A DNA stretch of 64,000 bases, taken from contig CM041779.1 in the NCBI GenBank assembly GCA_023374045.1, forward strand, positions 272,834,062-272,898,061, in the 5' to 3' direction. Made by a program: the position numbers and the translations under genes. Shown here piece after piece: positions 48,001 to 59,366 of this stretch (its first letter is position 1; each line of letters begins with the position of its first letter). The notes beneath the pieces are model-generated. The model did not search any database, had not been told where the DNA came from, and worked only from the letters and a program-made list of their open reading frames with translations. Origin of the DNA: Limonium bicolor. Its lineage: Eukaryota > Streptophyta > Magnoliopsida > Caryophyllales > Plumbaginaceae.

Positions 48001-48976
48001 TGATTTTTGTTTGAGATTCCTTACCTAGAAGTAAAGGAGAGTAATAATATGTAGAAATCCAAGCTCAAGCTCCTTCAATGGTGGAACACCTTGGCACCGA
48101 AATGGAGCTCTAGGAGTTTTGAGAAGATAGGAATGAAGAGCTTGATGAGAGGAAGAGATTGGTGGTATTTGTTTTTGATTTGGACAAGTGAGCTAGGTTT
48201 AACAAGTGGTCAAAGCTTGTATTTTAATGGTGGTAGTGGTTTATCGTGAGAGAACAAAGAAGAAGGGAGAAGATGAGTGGGAAACCGTGTGAGCAAGGAA
48301 GGGAAATGAGAGAATGAAGATAGAATTTGCTTTAAGAGATATTTATACTTATAAAGTAAAAAGGTAGCTTATTTACTTATCTTTACTTACTTAATACATT
48401 AATAAGAGAGTGGTGAGTCACACCCTTATAAAAACCGGCCCCTTATATTAGTGTGGGGGTGTTTTAGTCTTTGTTTGTCAATTTAATTACTTATACCACA
48501 TATGTTACAAAATAGCTTATAAAAAGTACTATTCACCTATACAAGGCACATAGAAGTGAAATTTTTGATTTCCCACTAATATAGCCACCCAAATGTGATA
48601 CTATATAGTACACATATATATTTAAGAGTAATGATGGACATTTAGCCATTCAAAACTCATTTACAAGACAATTTTTCAAAAACGTGCTTTAAGACTTCTT
48701 AAAGCACATTTTGAGTTTTAACTTGTTTTCAAGCTTGGTTTTCTTTGGTAATTGGTTTAATGTGTTCATTAGTATATAAATGAAGTCTTGGTAAGCTCAT
48801 TAGGCCTTACTCAAGTTTATCCCAAGCTTAGAGCACATTTTGGCTCTTATTGACTTTAAAGCACATTTGTGTTTCCTTTTGTTTAAATTTGTTTACTAAG
48901 GTTTCTAAGACTCTTTTTAGTCTTAATATATCATGTTTTAATGTTTAACCAACATACCAAGGTTTGGGGTATTTCA
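45054..48976 (-). repeat. 5' LTR of Ty3 element 2
   Basis: Pairs with 34718-38687; ends TG...CA and is followed by the GTATG duplication. Confidence 0.95.
46428..46762. repeat. Palindromic array in the 5' LTR of element 2
   Basis: The same GTCCGACCCA / TGGGTCGGAC units as 36094-36452, with small indels between them. Confidence 0.82.
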
Positions 48977-50429
48977 GTATGGAGCAGTGCAGAGGTGTTG
49001 TCGGTTGTAGTGTCAAGTACTTCATAGGAGGCACATGCTGAAAATTCATCTCGTTTGACCAAGAGTTAGCGATTAATTACCGTTAATAGATTAACTGATG
49101 TCGGGTATGGTGCCGGACATCTCTTGTCCTGCACAAGTACCTTTTCACTAATTTGAAGGTTAAATCGACCGTCAGAAAACACGTGTTATATATGGTGCCG
49201 AATGCTTCTGATCCGGCATGACTCCCGACACATGAAGATTTTGAAGTCCATAAATAGGCCGAGAGTCTGCACACTTCAACACATCTTCATTCCACATTCA
49301 CGCCTCCATATTCCACAAATTTTCCACACATTACTGCCAAGAGTCCTACACTTCCAACCTTCAAGGAGAAGACTTCTATCGGGTTCGAGGGAATTCTCAC
49401 TAAGTTTTCTCTTTTCCTCTTTATGTTTCTTCTTGTAATTGAATGTTTGGTTGAGTAGAATTCTTGGTCATCGTTGGTTAGGGATGATCTTCTTGTAAAA
49501 CAATTATGATCTTTTAATAAAGTTACAAGTTTCAAACTTAGATTTTTGATATTTGTGCAAAGTGGATTAAGTTCGCTACTTATTCTCTTAACTTTAAAAT
49601 TCTTCTTTTGTTAATCAAAACAAAGCCATAATGGGTTGAGAAAATTTAAGTGATTTTTGCCTTTGTCTTCTATAAATTAGGAGATGATAATTAAGATTTG
49701 GAATTAACCATTTTATTCTCCACTTTCTTGTTTGTTTATTGGAATAAAATTTGCTGGATTCGATAATGGATTGTGAGTGTTTTGTTTCAAATTCAAAACC
49801 GGAAAACAATCTTTACATTTTGGTCTTGTCGGATTCATTGTCGGGTGTATGGTGTCCAGCGCATTCAAAGTTTTGAATGTGTCGTGCATACTATATCCGG
49901 TATGACATCCGGCATGTTTAAAAATTGGTTAATTCGAGACTTGCTAATTTTCTTTGTGATCATACTTGTTCTTGTGTTGATTATTATCCCGAATCAAGGA
50001 TAGTTCATTGTAAATACTCCATTTAGATAGATTGTTAGATAGTTATTTTAATTTGAATTTATGATATTTTCCCCCATTTTTATTAGTATAGGCAATTACT
50101 AGGATTAGTACTGATTTTCTATTAAGTCCCTTGAGTTCGATACTCTTGGTCGTAATTTACTTACACTTTATTATGACCTGGATTTTTGCTGCCCGTAGTA
50201 GAGTTGTAGGATTCTTTTATTCTTTTATTTATTTTGTATATTCTTTTCCCTACAATTATCCTGTTAGCATGTATAAACATATTTCTTTACTTTTTCCACT
50301 TTGAGATAGAATGTTAGTACGAGAGAATCGTATTACCAAACTTTATTTATAAATATAGGTTTAAGCATGAGAAGAATGTAGGGGTGAGCAAAAGAGTTTG
50401 AATGATTCTGTTTAATCGTGTACTGAACT
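48977..50429. other. Spacer between elements 2 and 3, possibly an old TE relic
   Basis: No intact gene. It holds dispersed inverted words such as GATGTCGGG...GCCGGACATC (49,097-49,121) and CCGGTATGACATCCGGCATG (49,896-49,915). A TATA-like CCATAAATAGG lies at 49,249-49,259 before a C/A-rich leader-like stretch. The segment 50,128-50,195, with TCCCTTGAGTTCGATACTC, resembles sequence I associate with Tat/Athila-type elements. A decayed LTR element is plausible but not shown. Confidence 0.35.
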
Positions 50430-50586
50430 TGTCTACATTGTTTAGGAACCCTTTATCAACTAAGTAAAGGATTAAATTATTGGTTTCAAACAATTTGTTT
50501 AGTCCACTTTGTTTAAGAATCTGGGAATTGAACTATTCTACTTTGCTTAGTCCTGTTTGTTTGAGAATTTGAGAGCTGAACTATTC
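50430..50586. repeat. Tandem repeat interrupted by element 3 (left part)
   Basis: Imperfect copies of a unit containing CTATTCTACTTTG(C/T)TTAGTC and TTTGTTTAAGAAT. The array resumes at 63,884 beyond element 3. The last five bases, TATTC (50582-50586), are the target-site duplication. Confidence 0.7.
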
Positions 50587-53500
50587 TGTAACACCCCATC
50601 CAACAACAAACACATAACAACAATCTGCAGCGGAAAAACAACTTCATCACATTACTTAACTCGTTGGTGTTACACGCCGTTAACCACCCACGTGGCTAAC
50701 AAGGCTATTACATATACATTGTACCGGTCTGATGGACTAGATTCCCGAGCGACTACACATTATTATCCCTTTCCATTGACAACAAAACATACACATACCT
50801 TCCAACTGTACCGAGTATTTACAACTGATGCCGATAACAATTTCGGTCTTACTACACCTACTGTATATATACAACTTAAATGATTACCCATGTACAACGA
50901 CTACCCCGTCCTACTCTCGAACGGCTTCCAACTCTTTGTACCTGAAATAGGAAAATAAGAGAAAGGGTGGCCCCCAAGGGGCTCAGCACCTTTGCTGGTA
51001 TGGTAATCCCGCAGCCCGCATGCTACTGGGCCACGCACAACTAATTATCGTCTTAGCATGCGGTTGATTTTATTTGAATCATGCATGTAAACTTAAACAC
51101 ATCACATAACATTCCACCTCAAAGGGCTCAACAAACAGATAACACCACCTTACTTGATAAGTCACTCATGGTGTTCATTAACCCTAGAGTGTTTCTCCTC
51201 TAACAGAGCTACTTCCTTAATAGACGACACTTACCTATTAATCGGGTTATCATTAAACGCCTCTTATCACAAACTGGGATTCATATCCATGATCCACATA
51301 CTCCACACTTTACAACATATCACATACATCACATAACAACACATAACAACACTTTTCACGTTTCAACGTGCACATAATAACATCGCAATAGAAATTGCAT
51401 TACATCAAAAACACATAACATAACGGGAGCGGTTCTCTTAGGAACCAACCCAAACATTGTTAATTCACTGGTGAGCCTAGAGAATGATGTCACCCTCATG
51501 ATAAACTCGTTATACAACACTCATTACCGTCCTAATAGTCGGACGAGTAACTTAAGTTAAGATGGTTCGGGTTAGTGGCCCGAACACACCGCACAAACAC
51601 ATGTTTCCCCCTAAACCGATCATAAGTCAGAATAGCTAAGCTTTAGAGTAAGATAATGGGAGATCATAACCCGTGAGGGAAACAACCATAACAGAGAGAA
51701 GGGTAAGGCTAAGAAGGATACCCACTCCCAAACAACGCGCGACCGGCCTAACCGGATTCCTCACCACTGTTAGTACATACTTACTTTTAGATATTAGTTA
51801 GAACCCCACTACGGAGTCTATCACATCTACACACCATACAGTATTACAACTGGGTTAAACATACAAGGGAGGTCCCTACATTCACACACACATATCACAC
51901 AATTAACACACGCATAGCCGTGGTTAGAACGTCCCATGGTTTGGGTCGTTTAATCCGAATACCGAACTCTCATGTGATCCTAGACTTAGTTAGCTAAGGT
52001 TTAACACTTTCGAGGTTAAATGGTATCGGAGTTGAACACGCCACATAAATGAATTACTGTAAACTCATTACATGTTTTATCTTACAACGTGGCAAACATA
52101 CAGAAAAACACATTGGCATACAAGCCGGTGTAATCCGGTAGGACACAGGTTGCAAGAAAACCATACCTGTCACCGGAGTCCACTTTATCATGTCCACTTA
52201 TGTTCCTCGAGCAATTCTCGAACAACTGATAACATTACATGTACTTTATTAACATCGGGGTAACATGGTTGTTTAAAGTCTAATGCTTATAACTTATCCC
52301 CGTTAACTTAGTTAAATAACTTCACATTTTAACTTATTTTACCTTTACATTTTAATACAACTTTTCCCCCACTAATTTGTCATTATTACTCACTCATCAT
52401 GTCCTTAACAATCTTATAACATCATTACTTAATAATCCCCATCATCCTATAACCTTAAACAATGTTTTTTTTTTTACATATTTGGGTCGTCCGACCCACC
52501 GTCCGACCCACAACTGGGTCGGACCGTTCCAGAAACTTTCTCCGTCTTTTAAATACACCTGTCCGACCCATGTCCGACCCAAGACCTCTGGGTCGGACCA
52601 TTCCAGAAACTCTAACGGTTGCATTAACAGAGCTGTCCGACCCACCCTGGGTCGGACAACACCAGAATTTGTCCAAAACTTGTCAAACTTTCTCCAAACT
52701 TTTCCTCAAGCCTCCTAATGTGTTATAACATCATTTGGCACATCAAACACACCTTTAGCCATGTACTAAACTCTTTAAATCACTCACCAAAACCATCTTA
52801 TCATTCACAAATTTCTTACAAAATTCCTAGCACTTGGAATGTTTTCTCCTTAAGATTTCTAAGTGGTATTTCACCTATAATGACCACTATACCAAGGTGT
52901 TTCCTCTACACCTTACATCATCTCTCAACTTCTTTTCTTACTAACTAAATCTCCTTTTCACATCTTACCTAAAATCATTTCCTCCTTGTACATCAACATT
53001 CCTAAACCTTAAACAACTTCTCCAAGACTTTAATACATTCTCAAAAACACTCATTGAATTCCTAGAACTTCCAAGATAATACCTAAATCCTTGTACCACT
53101 CTAAATCACCTTAATACATGCTTTCTTCCCTAGTAAAACACTTGTTCACCTTTAACACTTCCTAGTTCACCAAAACTTATTTAAAACACTTATAACTTCA
53201 TATACATTTTCCAAATTTTGCCATAGCTTCTCTTGTATATTCTCACATCCAAACACTTAGGTTTTTACCTTATTTCATTCAAAAACACCTAAATCCACCA
53301 AGATCTTTCTCACACACAAAACTTCACCAAATTTACACTACATCACAATATAGTGTATAAACTTAAATTGCTTGGCACTTAGGCCCTTAAATAACATGGC
53401 TCTTAGGCCCTTAAATTGCATAAACCTTAAACACTGAATTTCCCACATAAATAATGCCTTTGACCTGCAATTACATACAACAACACATATGCCCTTTAAT

Positions 53501-54326
53501 AGTTTCCTTGAGAGCATTTTACTAGGTCATTCACCATTGGCTCCTTAGGTATTTTTATCAAGCAAATCAAGCTCATTTTTCCTAAGGCATTTAAACTACA
53601 TGAGATAGTTTGTTTACCTCTTTCCCTCTCTAACTTCTTTCTTGTTTCCTTGTACCGAAATCAGCAAGGAGTTTGATCACTGTCAACTTTCTAATCAATA
53701 CACATATAAGGGTAATGAGCTTAAGAATTCACACTTAAACTCATATACAAACCCTAGTTTAACATAAGTGTTTTAATACACTAAAATGATATTTACCTTT
53801 GAATTTGAAAGAGAACTTGAATATGTAACAAGAGAGGTCTCCACAAGCCCTTGAATGGTTGGAATGAAGCTAGAACAAGGCAAGATGAAGGCACCATAAG
53901 TGGTGATTTTCGGCCACACACTAAAACAAGAGGAAACATTGATTTTCTTTGACTTTCCTTACCTTGAAGCAAAGGAGACCATTAGGTCTTATACAAATTT
54001 ATCCCAAGCTTAGAGCACATTTTTGCCCATATTGACTTTAAGGTATTTATTTGTGTTTTATTTGGTTTAACTGTCTACCAAAGTTTCCTAAGGACTTAAT
54101 TACCCTTATTAAATCATAATTGAATATTATTAAGTCTTGGTAGGCTCTTTGGGTCCTAACCAAGTTCACTCCAAGCTTAGAGCATGTTTTTGCTCAAACT
54201 GTATCTTAGTGCTTTATTGCATATTACTATGGTTTAAATTGTTCACTGATGTTTCTAAGGCACTTTTTAGCCTTTACATACCATAGTTTAAATGTTTAAT
54301 GACATATCAAGGTTTGGGGTATTTCA
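50587..54326 (-). repeat. 3' LTR of element 3, with a 748-bp deletion
   Basis: Matches 59367-63878 except that the 748 bp corresponding to 62783-63530 is missing. The junction is at 53978/53979, with a two-base GA shared at the break. TG...CA ends. Confidence 0.92.
52483..52658. repeat. Array of GTCCGACCCA / TGGGTCGGAC units in element 3
   Basis: Three inverted units, the last being GTCCGACCCACCCTGGGTCG with the arms nearly touching. Each of the first two is followed by TTCCAGAAAC. Confidence 0.8.
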
Positions 54327-54339
54327 ATCTGCCCCCCTT
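54327..54339 (-). other. Polypurine tract of element 3
   Basis: Plus-strand ATCTGCCCCCCTT, one base different from elements 1 and 2, directly adjoining the 3' LTR. Confidence 0.8.
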
Positions 54340-55746
54340 AAAAGAACTTCGTCCTCGAAGTTCACACTTCCCACACATCATTAGATTAGAACACAGGAAT
54401 AACTCACAAAATAGAACTTCCATAACCAAACGTACTTTACATCACAACCTCGGACTTAATGGTCCGGGTAACATATTCACATGCATACATAACATAACAT
54501 AACATAACATACTTACATGATAACCTCGGACTCAATGGTCCGGGTATCTTAACAACGTTTGCACAAACATAACAACCCTTAGACTCTTAGGTCTGGGTAC
54601 CATAACAACATTTAGACCCATAGGTCTTGATAACATAACAGCCTTTAGACACATAGGTCTATGTAACACAACAACATTTAGACTCATAGGTCTTGATAAC
54701 ATACACTTTTGGAAATCAAGGTCAAAATAACATTTATTACACATACCACACAACATGTCATAGCATGTATAACAATCAAAAATATCTTTGATATACACTG
54801 TGATTCCGCAGAACCCGGTCGCGATGGACACCTTCCGTCCCCGTTCCTTTGGGAGATCAAAACATTCACTTAATTTTTTTAACATATGTACTTCTCATGT
54901 CGCCGGTCCGAAGACAAAGGCTCATACGTCCTCTGCTCGAGCAGTACTACAAAATACTCTTACTAGGTTAAGTTAAGAGAATCCTTTATTCAAAATATTA
55001 ATCGATTGTTTTGGAAATACCAATTGAGAATCCTTTTTGAAAACGCAACACATCTCCAAGTCCAACTTATGCTCTTTGCTTCTTTTCTTAGCGTGGTTAT
55101 TTGTGACCACTTATAGGGAGCTTCAAGAATCATCCAACCCTGATGTGATCAGCATCAGTGTTGAACTATCCTTCCACCCCAATTTGTGTTCGGCTTCCCT
55201 TGATTGCATGCAAATCAAGTTTCACCTCCCACTTCAATTTCAAGCATCCGGTAAATCACTCATTTCCAATTTTTATCTTTTAAGTCATTCTAGTGATAAT
55301 CATACATCTCCAAGGGATAGAACTCGTCTATCAGTTATCTCCATTCACTTTAACTGTTACCTAGGGAATCTTATTCTCACTAGGTTCTATGTCGGTTTCA
55401 TACCCTTTCATGAATCACTATATATATATATATACATATATTTTTATCAAAATACAACATACAGTTTCACATTTAGTGTCATATAAACATATCATGTCGG
55501 GGTTTTAGTTCCCCGGGAGTTTCTCTACTCCCCACACTTGTACTATCACACACAATTGTTAACAAATACACACACATTTATCACAATGGTATTCGCATCT
55601 TCTGTGCACAATTACCACAATTAAACCATGAATGAATGCGTATGTTTACGTAACACACACACCAATCATCAAAATAAATGATTTTGTGCTATGCACAACA
55701 TAAGTCACGTACACTTGTACGGTAATACACACTAAGTGGTTTTGCG
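54340..55746. other. Element 3 interior, non-coding 3' part
   Basis: No coding signal. It includes a small tandem repeat at about 54,560-54,700 with units of 30-36 bp containing TTTAGACTCATAGGTCTTG and variants. Confidence 0.5.
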
Positions 55747-55747
55747 C

Positions 55748-55783
55748 TCTACCCCCCTTAAAAGGGATTACGCCCACGTAATC
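55748..55783 (-). other. Second polypurine tract with covarying hairpin (element 3)
   Basis: Plus strand CTCTACCCCCCTTAAAAG followed by the stem GATTACG-CCCA-CGTAATC (55766-55783). The stem bases differ from elements 1 and 2 but pairing is fully kept. Confidence 0.65.
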
Positions 55784-55811
55784 AATCACTAAACATTGGC
55801 TTAAAATGTTC

Positions 55812-55928
55812 TGCCGTCGTGAAGTGTTTTAACTTCCACGTGGTCTATTATACAATGTGTTCTGGTTAGAGGATCTTAACCATATTGGCGGTTTAGTCCC
55901 TAAACCAAGAATTCTCATTGGAGTTTGC
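55812..55928 (-). pseudogene. Chromodomain relic in element 3
   Basis: Read on the minus strand, TPMRIL aligns with the TPVRIL of element 1. After a frame change, MVKIL-stop-PEHIV-stop-stop-TTWKLK aligns with the chromodomain start (MVKVLWSNHDVEEATWELE). The tryptophan and two glutamates have become stops. It is at the expected distance from the second polypurine tract. This shows the interior descends from a chromovirus pol. Confidence 0.7.
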
Positions 55929-58900
55929 TTAAACTCTTAACTAGTTTTGGTTCTGGCCTGTGAGGCTTCTAGGCGTTAATAATTAGCCATTTACTCATAT
56001 TCGCTATTCACGTTGTACATTTGAATCACTGTTCTAGCGTCTGCTGCGCAACTCTGACAACTGTAGGGCTTAGTTTGCCCCATTCATTGTTCTCACCGTA
56101 TTGTACATCTCCCATATATCACCTTTATCTTGGTAATAATGGTTTCTCAACCGACACAAGGTATCTCTTACCGTGAGCGAATTCGGTGAGTTATAAACTT
56201 TCTATCCACTTCCATAATAATTGACTATATATACTGTTACATATTTCACAATGATTGACTTGATTCTTCCGACTTACTGTCGGTTGAGATTGAACTACCA
56301 TCTAATGTGTAGTGCTCTCTCGGTTATTTCCCACACTTGAGGTATATTCCATACCGATATTTGGTATTTAGTGGTGCTGTAGTCACATACTGTTAATCAT
56401 GTCTTCACATTTGGTTTTGTACATGTATTCTTTCATTGGTGTGGCCTTGCATCTCCTATGCATCGGCCATTATGACATTATTCCTCCACAATTAACATGT
56501 TTCCATTTCCTAGCTATCCCACTCGATCATCACTACGCAAGTGCAATACCAAAACACTCAGTCATACAGAGTGCAGAGGCGTAACTCTTGACAGCAAATA
56601 TCTCATGCGATTCGCAACAGAATTCACACTGTGTTTCATTGAGATTCTGATCTCGTGATACTGGCCACTGGCTTACTGCCTAGTTTGTTTGGTATCACTT
56701 ACTATGCATCTCTACTGAGTTTAACTCATAACTGGTCTTATCTGCCACATTATTATTCAACAACACTTATACAACAGTCGCTTACTACGCACCGTGCTTA
56801 TTGTATAACACTAACTTACATGGTATTTACTGTCACATTAACTTCCACACATATACTTACATCATTCGTATTATGGTTCATCACTCATTTGGATGACTAC
56901 TGAATGCTCCTAGAGCATTGATCATTCGAGTCACAAGCCGGCATTATTCAGCACGGTGTTTCACTTTATACACACATACTACTAAGCTAACTGCTCTCTT
57001 TCAATAATAATAGCGTCCATCCTTAACATATTTCTTGGACTTGATTCACATAACTACCGCTCCTGCGGTCTCACAATATCGAGAGGTATCCCCACTCTTA
57101 ATGCAGTGGTTCGTTTACCACTCTATTCACTTATACAACATAAACTTCTGCAATTAATCTAATTTACATAACACATTTTATTTGTGGCTTATAAGCCTTA
57201 CTGCTTCGAGCTCCGTCCATTATGGACGGTTCACACAAATTTATTTCTCTGTACAACACTACATGGTTAGAGGTTGTATTGGGCTCCATGACAAGGTCGT
57301 TGCATCACGTTTCCTTTCATGGGATGCCCCTTAGGATTGTCAGTCCGTCTCCTGACAACTTATGTCTAAACTGGGTGTTAGTTTCAACCCTCGTGTTTCA
57401 GTCACGTTATTTCGTTCAACTATTGTTGATGCGAGCACCCTTCAAGGATTGCTCCTTGGTGTTGCTAAATTATGCCGTCACTTCTGGCTCGCACTTATTA
57501 GTGTATTTAGTCCAGGTGATCATTCCGGGAGTTTCATCCCGTTTGTTATACATTAACTTGTCCATATTAGGCATCTGCCTTGCCATGCACAGGCTGGGTC
57601 TCCGTTCCAGCTATCATGTTTATCCCTGAGGATCCTTAAGACATATACGATGTCTTTACATTACAGTTAGTGCACTTCGCACCTCCTGACTCTTAAACAT
57701 TTCCTTGAAAGGAATTCACTAATTCCTTTAGTCTAGTTAACTTAACTGAGTTCCTTTACTTCAACCATTCATGGTAATCCTTAGCTCTTGTTTGACTTAT
57801 ACTGCTGACCGTAGTACGGAGTCGACTACTTCCCGTGTTTCGGACTCTACTTGTGTACATATGTAGGGTACCCTACTGATACATTGCTACTTACCCAACT
57901 AACCCATAAGTAGGTCTGTCAGGCCCACAAGCTCCTATCGGAGTGCGGTCGTCCCACATTACAGTTGGTACACTTGTAGTGTCCGTCACACGCCTAGGTG
58001 AAGTATTCTGTTGTCAACTCCCTTATATTGTCCCGTGACAATATACATTCCGTGCTTCTCGAACTTAATCGAGGGAAGGTTTATCCACTGTTGTATTACC
58101 ATGAACTCAATCCATTCCCTCGGGTTGTTACCCTTGGGTTTACCGGTTTCTGTCCGGTTATTCAAAAGTAAACTGGGTATAACTTACCTACCGTGTGGCA
58201 CTGAGGCCGGTGTAGGTCCTCTGGTTTGGTTCTTAAAAGAAGGTAGAAAACGAGTATGGGTTTGAAAGAAAACTCGGTTTTGAAAGAAAAGAGTTTGAAA
58301 TAAATCTGAGTTGAAAGAAAAATTCTCATGGTTTCACAACGCCTTCTTGCCTTAACCAAATCTAGCTTCTTGCTGACTGGTGTACTTCTAATTACAAAGG
58401 TTAGGCTGTTAAGCCCTTCCATGGTTATAATGATCTCATTTAACTTCGTGGTACTTTACCGAGTACTTGTAGTTGTTAAAACTTCCCCGAACAGCCCTAT
58501 TATAGCAGCACTTGCCATGGCAAGTGCGCCATGCTAACTGGCAATCGGTTAATCACACCCATCGGTTGCGGTATTGTTCTTACCCGCACTATTATCAGTG
58601 GCCTTGTTGGCCCTTACTCGACCTTACAGTTTTGACAATAACCCTCTGGGTAACTTCAACTCGTCACTGTCTTCACATGATAACCATTAACTGGGGTGTT
58701 CCCCATTCTTGGAGTCCCCTTTTACTTAGTGTTATCTCCTCTTCGTAGCCCGTTCCACGCATTTGTCGTGGTTACTGAGACTTGTCTCTTGTTTGGCCAC
58801 TACGTTGTGGTTCCTTTATCGGTTGGTATTCCGTTGGTATATCATTTAACAACTGTGGTCCCGTAGACACTCGTCTCGGGTTTCATTAATCCATTTCTTG

Positions 58901-59349
58901 CCTGTTGCACGGTCGGTGCGTTGCAAGCTGGTTATTCTCGACTGCTCGGCATGTCGACCCAGGTTGCCGGAAATTCTATTCTTCTATACACAAAATTCTT
59001 CATTCTTCGCTATTTAATGCGGTTAACTTGTTTAGATGGGAACCATCTCCGGGATTCCCAGTTTTCGGGATCTACCGTATGACAGGTTCTCCGTACCTTT
59101 AGGGGTATTTAATAACAGCCAGATCGGGTATTCCCGAGTATGAGAGGACTTCCATCTCTCTGGCGTTGTTTCCCAAGTTATAAAACAGGGATTGTGGAGG
59201 GTGGGTTGGATATTGTAGGTTTCCAGTACACGCTGGTTCCTTCTAACTAGCGTATCTCTCACGCTATCACTCAACCCTTAACCCCAAGTACTAAAATCCT
59301 AACTCGGTACTTCCTAAGCTCGGTAATTCAGTCATCAGAGCGATGCTTC
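55929..59349 (-). pseudogene. Decayed gag-pol interior of element 3
   Basis: No long meaningful frame. A weak match to the integrase segment before the first catalytic Asp may be present near 57,240-57,330 on the minus strand, with stops. I found no recognisable AlkB, reverse transcriptase or gag motif by eye. Open frames such as 59,032-59,274 (-) carry no known motif. Confidence 0.45.
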
Positions 59350-59361
59350 GCTCTAATACCA
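59350..59361 (-). other. Primer-binding site of element 3, one mismatch
   Basis: On the element strand TGGTATTAGAGC, differing from the initiator tRNA-Met complement TGGTATCAGAGC at one position. Five bases separate it from the LTR, as in elements 1 and 2. Confidence 0.85.
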
Positions 59362-59366
59362 CTTTT

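Larger units (their letters stand above)
34718..48976 (-). mobile_element. Ty3/gypsy chromovirus element 2 carrying an AlkB gene
   Basis: A 14,259-bp element on the minus strand. LTRs: 34718-38687 (3,970 bp) and 45054-48976 (3,923 bp), TG...CA ends, target-site duplication GTATG on both sides (34713-34717 and 48977-48981). It has the same gene order as element 1 and recognisably related proteins, but its LTR sequence is largely different. It is better preserved in pol: only local frameshifts were seen. It is a separate lineage of the same AlkB-bearing family, not a copy of element 1. Confidence 0.95.

Noticed and set aside
54299..55486. Short plus-strand frames in the element 3 interior as captured host genes
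   Set aside because: No motifs; the 55,037-55,486 frame is biased by an AT microsatellite at its end and is not supported by splice sites or homology that I can recognise.
59032..59274. 80-codon minus-strand frame near the primer site of element 3 as gag
   Set aside because: The position suits gag, but none of the capsid motifs seen in elements 1 and 2 can be aligned, so it is left uncalled.
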